A stretch of DNA of 64,000 bases from NCBI RefSeq assembly GCF_042477335.2, contig NC_091247.1, forward strand, positions 6,966,501 through 7,030,500, read 5' to 3'. The notes below the pieces were generated by a model. It was not told the DNA's origin, did not search any database, and saw nothing but the letters and a program-made list of their open reading frames with translations. The DNA is from Ovis canadensis. Taxonomy: Eukaryota > Chordata > Mammalia > Artiodactyla > Bovidae. Positions 1 to 10,028 of this stretch are shown one piece after another. Every line of letters begins with the position of its first letter. The stretch's first letter is position 1. Made by a program: the position numbers and the translations under genes.

Positions 1-135
1 CCCCTCCCTATTCATTTGGCGAGATTGAGAACTGGGCCCCAGTGGGCTGTGTTCCCATCCCATCCTCACTTGATTCAGGGAAGTGCCCGGATGAGTGTGG
101 CTCCAAATAAAGGTGTGATGCTCTTTGGAGCTACA

Positions 136-299
136 TGAACCATAGCCTGCCAGGCTCCTCTGTCCATGGAGTTCTCCAGGCAAGAATACTGGAGTGGGTT
201 GCCATTCCCTTCTCCAGGGGATCTTCTCATCTCAGGGATCAAACCCAGGTCTCCTGCATTGCAGGCAGATTCTTTCCCATCTGAATCACCAGAGAAGCC
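136..299 (-). mobile_element. Bov-tA SINE, 5'-side truncated copy
   Basis: Reads on the minus strand as the ruminant Bov-tA SINE: tRNA-derived head at the right end (near 270-299, complement of the box B region) and the BovB-derived body to the left, with the block caggcaagaatactggag typical of the family. The segment containing the usual cgactgagc tail is missing on the left, so the copy is partial. Confidence 0.88.
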
Positions 300-325
300 C
301 TTTTGAGTAAATGTGGCTCCCCTTA

Positions 326-441
326 AATTTGTTTTTTAAATTTTTTTATGGGATCCTAGTTCCCTGACCAGGGATCAAACCCGCACCCCCCTGCATTGCC
401 AGCACCAAGTCCTAACCCCTGATCTCCAGGGAAGTCCCAAG
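326..441 (-). mobile_element. CHR-type tRNA-derived SINE with TSD
   Basis: Complement carries the CHR-type start gggacttccctgg-like end at the right and the box B-like gatccctggtc core. It is flanked by near-identical 13-bp copies gtggctccYctta at 313-325 and 442-454 (one mismatch), which I read as its target-site duplication. Poly(T) next to the left copy is the antisense of its A-rich tail. Confidence 0.82.
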
Positions 442-659
442 GTGGCTCCTCTTATTGAAACTAAACAAAACCGTTCCGAGGACACTTCATAGCCCCTGTC
501 TCAGTCTGTCCAGGTTTGAGAACCAGAATCCTGGAGCGGGACCCAGGCAAGGAGGCCTCATGAGGTAGAGAAGGGGAGAAGCCCACCCAGGCGGGGGGTG
601 GAGTAGGGGGATAGGGGGTGGGTATGCCCCCCTCAAGCAGGCCTTTAACCCCACGACCT

Positions 660-1330
660 CAGTCTGGGCCTCACTGCGAAGCCTCAACCACCGCGGGAGG
701 CCCTGATGCCTCCCTCCAACGGACTCCAAGCGGTGGGGCTGAATCGCATCTCGACGGGTGGGCCCAATGCTGGAGGCCGACGAGTTGGTGAGGAAGCGCT
801 GGATCTGTGCTCTGCCCCTCTTCCCAGGAACCGGAGGGCGCGGGCTCCACGCAGCCGGCGGGGGCAGCTGGGCCTGGAGGGTGGGGGGTGGGGGGGAACT
901 GCAATTCCAGCCAGGGGAGGGGCGGGCACCAGACGGTCCCCCTCGCCCTCCGCTCCCAACAAAGGCCTAGCTGGGAGGAGAGGGCCTGTTTGTTCAGCTC
1001 TTGTACTGGTCGAGGGGGGGCAGGAAGCAGAGTTTCAAAGCGGTTTCACCCTTTGTTATCCCTGCCCGGTCCCACCCTCCACACCCCAGGCTGCATTCCA
1101 GAACCTGGCGGGGGCGGGGGTGGCCGGGGGGGGGGGGGGGGGTTCCTGCCCCGGGAGAAATCCGCTTAACCGGAGGAGGCTCGGGTTACAGCCGAGCTGC
1201 TGGGGAGGAGTCGGGCCCTTCCCAGCCTGACACCGAACATTCCGGAAGGTTGGTCTCCGGGTCCACCTGGTCCCTATCCTGGGACCCCCTGGGACCCTCG
1301 GGCCTTGAGGGGAAGGAGCGGGGAAGAGGA
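660..1330. promoter_or_regulatory. CpG-rich patch with G-run and TTCCGGAA palindrome
   Basis: CpG dinucleotides are far denser at about 670-860 (roughly 16 in 190 bp by eye) than in the flanks, then thin out to 1330. The block includes a run of 17 G at 1126-1142 next to two G5 runs, and an ETS-type palindrome TTCCGGAA at 1240-1247. Open frames of 120-177 codons on both strands here are what GC-rich DNA gives by chance. It may be a small CpG island or decayed promoter; no exon is recognisable. Confidence 0.35.
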
Positions 1331-1639
1331 TGGAAAATCTGGGGGTGGCGGGGTCCAGGTCCCCGTTTACACATAGGACAAGACGGGGTTTGGGTGGTTT
1401 TTTTTTTTTTTTTCTTTTTCTGGGAGGGAACCCAGGACTTTTCTTCCCCGGGGTGTGATCTCAGAATCTGCAGGGTGACTCCTGATTTGCACGAGGTGGG
1501 CTGGGGTGAGGCGGGAAGCTTTCTTTCCAAATAGGGCAAACTGTGTCTCTGCCTTGCTGTACTTTCCTGCGTGTCCTTTACATAAGCTAGAAAGCTCTCG
1601 GGTTACACGTACAGCTCCACGATTTCGCACATGTCTGTT

Positions 1640-2150
1640 CCTGTGTGATCACTACCCTGGGCAAAAATCCAGGCTCCATCACCTGGGGATGTTCCTGTCA
1701 TGCTCCATCCTACAGGGATCTGCTAATCTCTCCTTCTTCACCACGGACAGCTTTCCATTTACACACACGTATAATCAGAGGAGGGTCTCTTTTATGCCTG
1801 GCTTTGAAAACACGGTATTCATTTCTTTGGTTGTGGTGGGTCTTAATTGCTGCACACAAGATCTTCGATTCATTGAGGCTGGTGGGACTTGGTTCCCTGA
1901 CCAGGAATCAAACCGAGGCCCCCTGCATTGGGAGCCTGGAGTCTCAGCTGCTGGACCACCAGGGAAGTCCCCGTGCCTGGCTTTTTCGTTCCACATGTTT
2001 TGGTGATTCATCCACGTCACTGAGCACATGAGCACCCGTCCTTTTTCGTTGTTCAGTTGAATTTTGCCGTTTATTTATCCCACCTCCTGTCAGTGGCTAT
2101 TCCGGGTTCTGGTCTCTGATTGATGAGTGAGGTTACTGTGTTACCTGTCC
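1640..2150 (-). mobile_element. Old L1-like 3' region remnant, split by a SINE
   Basis: Text such as gattcatccacgtc and the following ttatttatcccacc resembles the antisense of old L1 3' ends. It is split by the SINE at 1806-1973; the two halves rejoin at the SINE target-site duplication. The stretch 1331-1640 to its left holds a T16 run (1398-1413) and otherwise nothing I recognise. Confidence 0.4.
1806..1973 (-). mobile_element. CHR-type SINE with perfect 11-bp TSD
   Basis: Complement shows the CHR-type head ggacttccctggtgg and a box B-like core; the left end is the decayed tail. Perfect direct repeats tgcctggcttt at 1795-1805 and 1974-1984 bracket it, fixing both ends. It lies inside older L1-like sequence. 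Confidence 0.9.
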
Positions 2151-2204
2151 TTTTGTGGAGTGGGAGGGACTCGATATGACGCTTTTATTCGTCCCCTGAT
2201 TCCT

Positions 2205-2650
2205 GACTAGAAGCATATGGAGCCTCAGGGCCTTTGCATACGCTGTTATCTCTGTCTGGACGCTCTGTTCCTGTCCTTCTCAGAGACCTTGGCCGTCCCT
2301 GATCCCCTGGTCTAACAACGTGCCCCAGCCCTCCTGCCAGGTTCCCCCTGATCCCCTGGTCTGACGGCATCCCCCAGCCCTCCTGCCAGGTTCCCCCGAT
2401 CCCCTGGTCTGACGGCATCCCCCAGGCCTCACGCCAGATTCCTCTTCTTGGCTCTGTTGTCTTGATGGCACTTGTTGCCATTTGCATCCATCTATCCCTG
2501 GACTTGTCTCTTGGATGCCAGGCCTCTCCCCAAAGGTTCCTGCTGTCGAAGGCCCCCACTTCTGCCTCGCGTACCCTAGCGCCCAGCACGGGGCCTGGTG
2601 TGGGGTGGTGCTCCCTCAGATGTTTGTGGGTGCTTCTCTAGGCACTGCTT
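2205..2650 (+). mobile_element. L2 3'-end relic containing a tandem expansion
   Basis: Contains the L2 hallmark cagggcctttgcat with a ctgttccctctgcctgga-like run near 2228-2280 and, near 2555-2600, a decayed gcccagcacggggcctgg tail. Between them lies a three-copy tandem repeat absent from ordinary L2 copies. Highly diverged, so assignment is by pattern. Confidence 0.55.
2297..2442. repeat. Three-copy 48-49 bp minisatellite
   Basis: Units begin with gatcccctggtct at 2301, 2350 and 2398, giving periods of 49 and 48 bp. Units 2 and 3 are nearly identical (both gacggcatcccccag); unit 1 is more diverged. Minus-strand frames through it show a repeated peptide, but the unequal period and the L2 setting argue against coding. 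Confidence 0.85.
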
Positions 2651-2651
2651 C

Positions 2652-2859
2652 CCCAGTGGCTCCGTGGTGAAGAATCTGCCTGCCAATGCAGGAGACATGA
2701 GTTCAATCCCTGATGGGAAAATCCCCTGGAGAAGGAAATGGCAACCCACTCCAGTATTTTTGCCACGGAAATCCCATGGACAGAGGAGCCTGGTGGGCCA
2801 CAGTCCATGGGGTTGCGAAGAGTGGAACACGACTTAACAACTAAAGAACAACAACAACT
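2652..2859 (+). mobile_element. Bov-tA SINE
   Basis: Near-complete Bov-tA in sense orientation: tRNA-like head (gtggctccgtggtgaagaat), box B-like gttcaatccctg, BovB-derived body (ggagaaggaaatggcaaccc), and the terminal aacaacaacaact tail. Confidence 0.93.
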
Positions 2860-3477
2860 GTAGGCATTGGGAGGTGGGGACTCTGCTGGCCTCAGAAGTA
2901 TAGCCTCTCCTGGGGAGGCTCCCTGCAACCATGACCCCTGTCCCAAGAGGCCAGGCAAGGAGGGGTAGGAGATCTGTGGGCCACGGTCATATCTGCCTTA
3001 TCTCTTGGCTAATGGTTTGCCAACGTAAGCAAACCATTCCAGGAAATAGGAGGGTGGGGGCAGAGTTCAGCCTTGTCTCCACTCCTGCCTCAACCTGAGC
3101 AGTTCAGCTCTCATCTGTTTTATAAACACAGGTGTAGAAAAGCGAGGTTTGGAAATGACTGCGGTAGGCAATAGGGAGCTACAGAGGATTTAAGAGATAG
3201 AGTGATATGGAGGAAGTCAGCAGCGACCATCTATCCTGGGCTGGTAGAAAGAAGGGCTGGACTTGATCATTTTGCTATCAGCCCTCCATGGGCTGGGAAA
3301 TGGCCCCACTTATTTGCAAGGTTGCTTTAGGCCGGAGAGTATAGAGCGAGGGAAGACCCACCAGTCTTCAGAGCTGGGTGAGTTGAGCAAGTGAAAGCCT
3401 CAGGTTGAGAGAGCATGGCCGGGCAGCAGCAGAACTGCTTGGAGCTGGGGAGTAGTCATGTCCCCACACAAGACATT
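2860..3477. other. Unique-looking stretch, no gene seen
   Basis: No recognisable repeat family, exon or RNA gene. The notable item is a perfect inverted repeat: aatggtttgc at 3011-3020 and gcaaaccatt at 3029-3038, separated by the 8-nt loop caacgtaa. Confidence 0.6.
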
Positions 3478-3597
3478 TGGGGACCTCCCTGGTGGTCCAG
3501 TGGTTAAGACTGTATTTCCACTGAAGAGGGCACGGGTTTGATCCCTGGTCGGGAAACTTACATGCCGCGTGGCACAGCCAAAAAACCGAAACAAAAC
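3478..3597 (+). mobile_element. CHR-type SINE
   Basis: Sense copy with head ggacctccctggtggtccag, box B-like gggtttgatccctggtc and a short A-rich tail ending aaaccgaaacaaaac. No clean TSD could be read. Confidence 0.9.
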
Positions 3598-4484
3598 ACT
3601 TTGGACATCGTGCCTTCTGACAGAATGCAGGAATCCTGCTTCTGAACTCTGGGGGACCCTGGTGTTGAGCCCCGTTGGCTGAAGGATGGAGGACCTGGGA
3701 TGGAAGGGGATGGGCTCACGGCCAGTCCCCCAGCTGCTTAGAGGCAGGCACAGATGAGAAGCAGTGTCCCAAAGGAAAGGCAGTGCTGGGTCCCCTCCAC
3801 TCCCCTCCCTTCCAGCCCTGAAGAGCCAGGCTGCTGTGGGTTCTTCCTCCTCAGACTCCTCTTCTGTTTACCTGCTGGCAGGCCACACAGGGTCCTGTGG
3901 GGTGGGGGTGGCGGGATGGAGGAGCTCTGCCTTCATTCCTGTGTAGCATCTGGGGGTCCGGCCTGCTTCTACAGGAGAGGCTGGGACCAGGGGACCAGCC
4001 TCCCAGCTCTTGCCCAGCTTCTGTCTCACTAACTACCAGAACATCTCGGGGGTACAGAAGGGTCAGTGACATCAAGGACACAGTCATGTGTTTGCTGAGC
4101 CCTCCATGCCAGGAATAATTTGGGGACCCTGATGGTTAGGAGAGGACCGATCTGCCTTGGTTGTGGGGCTCTTGCAGCCCTTAGCAGGGGAACTGCAATC
4201 TGGTGCTATGATCTGTGATGAGGGATGCTGAAGATTGGGAGATGAGGGGAACAATAAATGAGAGGAAAAGAGGGGGCCCAGGCCGGCCCAAGTCAGGACC
4301 AGCATATCTGTGGCCTTGGGGCAGGGCTCCTGGGAGAGCTGGTGAGTTTCACAGGACTGGGTCCTCTGGGTCCCAAAGAGGCTGCCATGAGCCGTGTTCT
4401 GTGTGAATCAAGTCCCAGTCACCTTCTGTTCTGAGGCAGAGCTTCTTTCTCATGCTTCAATGTGCAGGGCAGGGGAGGAGGAGG
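3598..4484. other. Unique-looking stretch, no gene seen
   Basis: About 0.9 kb with neither a repeat family nor an exon I can support. Short open frames on both strands overlap and share no recognisable domain. Confidence 0.55.
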
Positions 4485-4559
4485 AAAAACTTGCTTAAAA
4501 TGCAGAGTCTCTGGCCTAGCATCCCATGTTTCTAGTTTGGAACCCAGTAATGTGGATTT
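4485..4559. mobile_element. MER5-like DNA transposon relic, left part
   Basis: cttgcttaaaatgcagagtctctgg resembles the MER5 (hAT) core. The matching right side (aatctgcgttttaatag, 6536-6552) lies 2 kb downstream; three retroposon insertions stand between them. Short and diverged, so tentative. Confidence 0.4.
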
Positions 4560-4856
4560 CTGAAGGCGATCAGCCCTGGGATTTCTTTGGAAGGAATGAT
4601 GCTAAAGCTGAAACTCCAGTACTTTGGCCACCTCATGCGAACTGTTGACTCATTGGAAAAGACTCTGATGCTGGGAGGGATTGGGGGCAGGAGGAAAAGG
4701 GGACGACAGAGGATGAGATGGCTGGATGGCATTACCGACTCGATGGATGTGAGTTTGAGTGAACTCTGGGAGATGGTGATGGACAGGGAGGCCTGGCGTG
4801 CTGCGATTCATGGGGTGACAAAGAGTCAGACATGACTGAGCGACTGAACTGAACTG
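4560..4856 (+). mobile_element. BovB 3'-end fragment with 11-bp TSD
   Basis: Sense copy of the last ~300 bp of BovB, starting inside ORF2 C-terminal sequence and ending in the gaactgaactg tail. Perfect TSD aatgtggattt at 4549-4559 and 4857-4867. The frame has the family motif around [19 protein letters not shown] (one residue series, positions ~4675-4735). 5' truncation is typical of LINE retrotransposition. Confidence 0.93.
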
Positions 4857-4867
4857 AATGTGGATTT

Positions 4868-6300
4868 TGGGTGTTAGTTCTAGAAGGTCTTGTAGGTCTT
4901 CATAGAACCGTTCAACTTCATCTTCTTCAGCATGACTGGTTGGGGCATAGACTTGGATTACTGTGATAATGAACGGTTTGTCTTGGAAACGAACAGAAAT
5001 CATTCTGTTGTTTTTTGAGATTGCACCCAAGTACTGCATTTCGGACTCTTTTGTTAACTGCGAGGGCTACTCCATTTCTTCTAAGGGATTCCTGCCCACA
5101 GTAGTAGATATAATGGTCGATCTGAATTAAATTCGCCCACTCCTGTCCATTTTAGTTCACTGATTCCTAAAATGTCGATGTTCACTCTTGCCATCTCCTG
5201 TTTGACCACTTCCAATTTGCCTTGATTCATGGTCCTAACATTCCAGGTTCCTAAGCAATATTGTTCTTTACAGCATCGGACTTCACTTCCATCACCAGTC
5301 ACATCCACAAGCCTGCACTGCTTTTGCTTTGGCTCTGTCTCTTCATTCTTTCTGGAGTGATTTCTTCACTCTTCTCCAATAGGATATTGGGCACCTACCG
5401 ACCTGGGGAGTTCATCTTTCAGTGTCATGTCTTTTTGCCTTTTCCTACTGTTCCTGGGGGTTCTCAAGGCAAGAAGACTGAAGTGTTTGCCATTCCCTTC
5501 TCCAGTGGACCACGTTTTGTCAGAACTCTCCACCATGACCCATCCGTCTTGGGTAACCCTACACGGCATGGCTCACAGTTTCATTGAGTTAGACAAGGCT
5601 GTGGTCCAAGTGATCAGTTTGGTTAGTTTTCTGTAATTGTGATTTCCATTCTCCTTGCTCCTTGGAAGAAAAGCTATGACAAACCTAGATGTATATTACA
5701 AAGCAGAGACATTACTTTACTGACAAAGTTCTGTATAGTCAAAGCTGTGGTTTTTCCAGTAGTCATGTATAGATGTGAGAATTGGATCATAAAGAAAGCT
5801 GAGTGCCAAAGAATTGAACTTTTAAACTGTGGTGTTGGAGAAGACACTTGAGAGTCCCTTGGACTGCAAGGAGAGCCAACCAGTCCATCCTAAAGGAAAT
5901 CAGTCCTGAATATTCATTGGAAGGACTGATTCTGAAGCTGAAGCTCCAGTACTTTGGCCACCTGATGTGAAGAACTGACTCATTTGAAAAGACCCTGATG
6001 TTATGGAGAGGGAGGTGGGAGGGGGGTTCATGTTTGGGAACGCATGTAAGAATTAAAGATTTTAAAATTAAAAAATAAATAAATAATTTTTTTAAAAAAG
6101 ACCCTGATGCTGGGAAAGATTGAAGGCAGGAGGGGAAGGGGGCAACAGAGGATGAGATGGTTGGATGGCATCACCAACTCGATGGACATGAGTTTGAGCA
6201 AGCTCTGGGAGTTGGTGATGGACAGGGATGCCTGGCATGCTGCAGTCCATGGGGTCACAAAGAGTCAGACACGACTGAGCGACTGAACTGAACTGAATTT
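4868..6300 (+). mobile_element. BovB insertion with inverted 5' part
   Basis: 4868 to ~5655 is minus-strand BovB: endonuclease domain (on the minus strand GTWNVRTMNQGKLEVVKQEM near 5180-5240, and ITVIQVYAPT near 4940-4970) plus 5' leader. From ~5656 to 6297 the sequence switches to plus-strand BovB ORF2 3' end and tail. Inverted 5' segment followed by sense 3' segment is the outcome expected from twin priming. About 2 kb of element between the two parts is absent, more than usual for that model. Weak TSD tggatt (4861-4866 and 6305-6310). Confidence 0.8.
6001..6095 (+). mobile_element. Short L1 3'-tail insertion with 14-bp TSD
   Basis: A 95-bp insert inside the BovB 3' part, bracketed by perfect 14-bp repeats aaaagaccctgatg (5987-6000 and 6096-6109). 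It begins with the G-rich ggaggtgggaggggggttca block that I recognise from the 3' UTR of ruminant L1 and ends in an A-rich tail. This is a severely 5'-truncated L1, younger than the host BovB. Confidence 0.8.
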
Positions 6301-6313
6301 ATCATGGATTGTA

Positions 6314-6535
6314 GGGTTTCCCTGGTGGGTCAGCGGTAAAGAATCCGCCTGCCAGTGGAGGAGACTTGGGTTTGATCCCTAGCTTGAGACCCCTGGAGAA
6401 GGAAATGGCAACCCATTCCAGTATTCTTTGCCTGGAGAATCCCATGGACAGAGGAGCCTGGCAGGCAACAAACAGTCCATGGGGGTTGCCAAGAGTCCAA
6501 TACAACTTAGTGACTAAACAACAACAATCTGCGTT
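6314..6535 (+). mobile_element. Bov-tA SINE
   Basis: Sense copy with head ggtttccctggtgggtcagc, box B-like gggtttgatccctag, body ggagaaggaaatggcaaccc and tail aacaacaa. It sits between the BovB tail and the right fragment of the MER5-like relic. Confidence 0.93.
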
Positions 6536-6554
6536 TTAATAGCCATCCCATCTT

Positions 6555-7030
6555 TGTTTCCTAGGGCTGCAGTAATACCTGACCTCAGACTGGGTGGCTT
6601 AATATTAATACAACAGAAATTTATCCTCTTGTGGTTCTGGAGGCCAAAGTCCAAACTGAGTCCTGCTGGGCTCAGACAAGTTCAGCAGGGCTAGTTCCGT
6701 CTGGAGGCCCCAGGGGAGAATCTGTTCCTTGTCTCTTCCAGCTTCCGGAGGCTGCTGGCATTCCTTGGCTTGTGGCCCCATCACTCCAGCACTCCAGTCT
6801 CTGTTTCTGTCTTCAGATCACCTTTCCTCCCATCAAATCTCCTGTGTCTTCCTCTTATAAGGACAATTGTGATTCCATTTAGGGCCTGTCCAGACGATCC
6901 AGGATAACTTCCCCTATCTCAGGATCCTTCATTTAATCACACCTGCAGCACCCTCTTTGCTTTATCAGGAAGCATTCACAGGTTTCAGGGACTATGACCT
7001 GGTGTTTTTAGGAGTTATTCAGCCTGTCAC
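6555..7030 (-). mobile_element. MLT1-like (MaLR) LTR relic
   Basis: The plus strand reads cctagggctgcagtaat, actgggtggctta, acagaaatttatcc, tcttataaggac and cacaggtttcaggg in the order seen in the complement of MLT1-class MaLR LTRs. The complement therefore has the LTR in sense orientation, with an AATAAATTTCTG-like polyadenylation region (diverged) near 6615. Ancient; no TSD legible. Confidence 0.6.
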
Positions 7031-7149
7031 TCATCCTCCTAGTGATTCCAGACACTGTCCTGAGAAATCCTGGTCTGAAGGATAAATAAAATCCTGTTTA
7101 TTTAACTGATGGCTGCTCTCTCCTGATTCTCTGAACTTATGGAAATAGG

Positions 7150-7225
7150 GCACCATTCATCATTCATCTAACAAGTCCTCATGGAGCACTTACTCCATGC
7201 CAGGCCCTGTGCTGGACATTGTGGC
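7150..7225 (-). mobile_element. L2/MIR-type 3' end relic
   Basis: cattcatctaacaagtcctc, then gagcacttactccatgccag and gccctgtgctggaca, is the antisense of the L2/MIR shared 3' end. Flanking 7031-7149 and 7226-7436 show nothing recognisable. Confidence 0.6.
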
Positions 7226-7436
7226 CATTGAGGTGAGGTGGACCCAGCCCATCATGCTGCGAGCCTGGGAAGGGGTAGAGATCAGGCTCCCAGCCCTTGA
7301 CCCTAGGTTAATGGTTTTTGTAAAACAAAAGTCCCTTCTTGATGTGTGTGGTGCCTCCAGCCCTCCCCAGTGTGTAGCAGCACTGGCTTGGGATTACCCC
7401 AGCTCCAGGCCATCTCCTGGAGACCTAGGCTGTGGT

Positions 7437-8142
7437 GCTGTTCAGTCGCTCAGTCGTGTCTGACTCTTTGTGACCCCATGAGCTGCAGCATGCAGACCCC
7501 AGGCTTTCCTGTCCTTCACTGTCTCCTGGAGTTTGTTCAGATTCATGTCCATTGAGTCGATGATGCCATCCAACCATCTCATCCTCTGTTGCCCCCTTTT
7601 CCTGCCCTCAGTCTTTCCAAGCATCAGGGTCTTTTCCAATGAGTCAGCTCTTCGCATCAGGTGGCCAAAGTATTGGAGCTTCAGCTTCAACATCAGTCCT
7701 TCCAAAGTATATTCAGGACTGATTTCCTTTAGGATTGACTGGTTTGATCTCCTTGTTTCCAAGGGAGTCTCAGCAGCCTTCTCCAGTACCACAGTGCAAA
7801 AGCGTCAGTTCTTCAGTGTCAGCCTTCTTTATGGTCCAACTCTCACATCTATACATGACTACTGGAAAAACCATAGCTTTGACTAGACGAACCTTTGTCA
7901 GCAAAGTGATGTCTCTGCTTTTTAATATGCTGTCTAGGTTTGTCATAGCTTTCCTTCCAAGGAGCAAGCGTCTTTTAATTTCATGGCTGCAGTCACCATC
8001 CACAGTGATTTTGGAGCCCAGGAAATAAGGTCTGTCACTGTTTCCATTTTTTTCCCCATCTATTTGCCATGAAGTGATGGGACTGAATGCCACGATTTTC
8101 GTTTTTTGAACGTTGAGTTTTAAGCCAGCGTTTTCACTCTCC
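7437..8142 (-). mobile_element. BovB LINE, 5'-truncated, antisense
   Basis: Complement encodes the end of the RT and the C-terminal part of BovB ORF2: ITSWQIDG, FLGSKITVDGDCSHEIKRRL, AMVFPVVMYRCESWTIKKA and, further left, [19 protein letters not shown] and [13 protein letters not shown]. The frame is broken by indels. The left end is the tail (gttcagtcgctcagtcgtg). Confidence 0.92.
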
Positions 8143-8292
8143 TCTGGCTGTGGGAGGCCCTCTTTCCCTCCTGCTGGACTCCAGGAAGAAACCAGGTGGC
8201 CTCCACTGTTCCCTGAGGATTCAGCTCTGGGTGAAGAAGGGACAGCCCTGACCTGGGAGCTGACCCCATGCTGGGAGGCATGTTTTGTCCAG

Positions 8293-8330
8293 GTGTCGCA
8301 GAGTCGGACACGACTGAAGCGACTTAGCAA
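8293..8330 (+). mobile_element. Bov-tA/BovB tail fragment
   Basis: gtcgcagagtcggacacgac followed by tgaagcgacttagca is the shared Bov-tA/BovB tail, here only ~38 bp long and not continuous with a body. 8143-8292 and 8331-8554 show no recognisable features. Confidence 0.7.
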
Positions 8331-8554
8331 ACCAGCTTATTGCTTATGCCAGCCTGAGTCAGGATGCCTATTACCTGCAGCCAGAAGCCTCCTCACTGAA
8401 GCAGCGTGTGGAAGAGACAGCCAGTTGTCCAGGGGGCTTGCCCAGTGTGTCCTGAGACTGCTCAGATCCAGTCCTACCCTCTCCCCGCTCCTCAGCTCCC
8501 CCTTGCCTGTCTGCCATTCCCTAGGGACTTCTCTGCTGTGAATCCCTTTCTTCT

Positions 8555-8834
8555 TCTTTTTTAAAAAATGGTATTGTTTATTTATTTTGGGGTATGCTGG
8601 GTCTTTGTCGCTAGGCAGGCTCTCTAGTTGCAGCAAGACGGGGCTCCTCTTCCGCTGGGGCACACGCGGCTCCTCTTGTTGCAGAGCACGGGCTCCAAAG
8701 CGTGGACTCAGTCGTTGTGGCTCATGGGCTTAGTTGCTCCTCAGCATGTGGGGGTCTTGCCAGATCAGGGGTCGAATCCACGTCCCCTGCACTGACAGAT
8801 GGATTCTTAACCACGGGACCAGCAGGGAAGTCCC
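8555..8834 (-). mobile_element. CHR-type SINE, long form
   Basis: Complement of an almost full-length copy: head at the right (complement of accagcagggaagtccct) and the long anonymous body (cagagcacgggctcc, gtggctcatgggcttagttg) that short copies lack; A-rich tail at the left. Confidence 0.9.
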
Positions 8835-8835
8835 T

Positions 8836-9130
8836 CTTTTTTTGTTGATTTAGAGTATTTTCATTTTATGGGAGTAGAGTTGATTTACAGATTGTGTTAG
8901 TTTCAGATGTACAGCAAGTCGTGCAGTTATACATGCATTTTTTTGATTAATTAATTATTCTTAACCACTGTACCACCAGGGAAGTCCCCTATATTTGCTG
9001 TTTTTTTTTTTTTTAAGAATCTTTTCGCATATAGGTTATCACACAGTATCGGGTAGAGCGCCCTGTGTGATACTGTCGGTTTCATGGGTTATCTTATATA
9101 CAGTAGTGTGCATGTCCTCATCCCAAGCTC
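8836..9130 (-). mobile_element. Artiodactyl L1 3'-end relic with nested SINE end
   Basis: gagtagagttgatttacaga, gtttcagatgtacagcaa and atataggttatcacacag match the antisense 3' region of artiodactyl L1. A 5' SINE end (ttaaccactgtaccacca ... ggaagtccc, ~8950-8990) is nested inside. Confidence 0.65.
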
Positions 9131-9779
9131 CTGATGTCATTCCCTTCCTTTAAGCCCTCCAGTCCTTTGTCCTACAGTGCTCAGCTCACATGGTGCCCTC
9201 TCCGTCCTGTCTTCCCAACCTCCCAGGGCAGAGACACCACCATAAAAAAGGTTCACCGACAAGAGCAGAGCCTTCTCTGGGGCCAGGAACTGGCTAAGGC
9301 CTTTCCAACATGATCAGCTACAAAGGAAGTGCTCTTCTCATCACCCTCATTTTATAGACAAGAGGGTGGAGGTCATTCACAGACCTGAGGTCTGCCTGGC
9401 TCCAAGTGCACACTGGAAATTAACCACCAACTGTGATTCTTCTTTCTGCAGCCTCAGAATTTAGTTCCCCATCCTCCTCAGGGATTCCTTGCCCTTCATC
9501 TCTCCTGTATCCAGCCCAGAAGCACAGGAGTGGGAGGGGGATTGTAAAAAATAAATTCTTTTTTATAAAAAAAGAGGCCAGGGGTGCCGTGAGCAAAATC
9601 TCCCTGCCACCTCTTATGGGCAAACCTGCAGACAGCATCACTGGGGCAGCTTCTGGACAGTTAGACAAAGGCTGGGTGCTTGGGAAGGTGAGTGAGGAGG
9701 CGGGGCACTGGGCAGCTTCACCACAGGCCCTTTAGCATTGGCGTTCACAGCAACAAAAAATCCTGTCTAATTTTCACCA
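9131..9779. other. Mostly unique stretch with a MIR relic
   Basis: A faint antisense MIR is visible at about 9280-9410 (tcatcaccctcattttatag, ccttgcctgg-like end). The remainder has no gene or family I recognise; a short A/T palindromic run lies at 9548-9573. Confidence 0.45.
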
Positions 9780-9948
9780 GGTTTTTTTCTTTTTAGTATT
9801 TATTTATTTTGCTGAGCCAGATCTTAATTGCGGCTCGTGGGATCTTTAGTTGCAGCATGTGGGATCTAGTTCCCTGACCAGGGATTGAACCTGGGCCCCC
9901 TGCTTTGGGAGCACAGAATCTTAGCCTTTGGGCCACCAGGGAAGTCCC
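9780..9948 (-). mobile_element. CHR-type SINE
   Basis: Complement has the head (ccaccagggaagtcccag on the plus strand), the core ttccctgaccagggattgaa and the tail tttttctttttagtattt. Confidence 0.92.
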
Positions 9949-10028
9949 AGAAACCACTTACTTCAGTACTGACCCTTCATTTAGTGTGGCGTCAGCTAGG
10001 ATCACACTGGTCACTTCCCGGGTGCAGG

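Noticed and set aside
2185..2589. 134-codon minus-strand frame with a repeated peptide
   Set aside because: Lies in an L2 relic; the peptide repeat simply mirrors the 48-49 bp DNA repeat, whose period shifts.
9043..9090. Inverted repeat atcacacag / ctgtgtgat
   Set aside because: Falls inside an artiodactyl L1 3' relic where both arms derive from unrelated L1 positions; likely coincidental.
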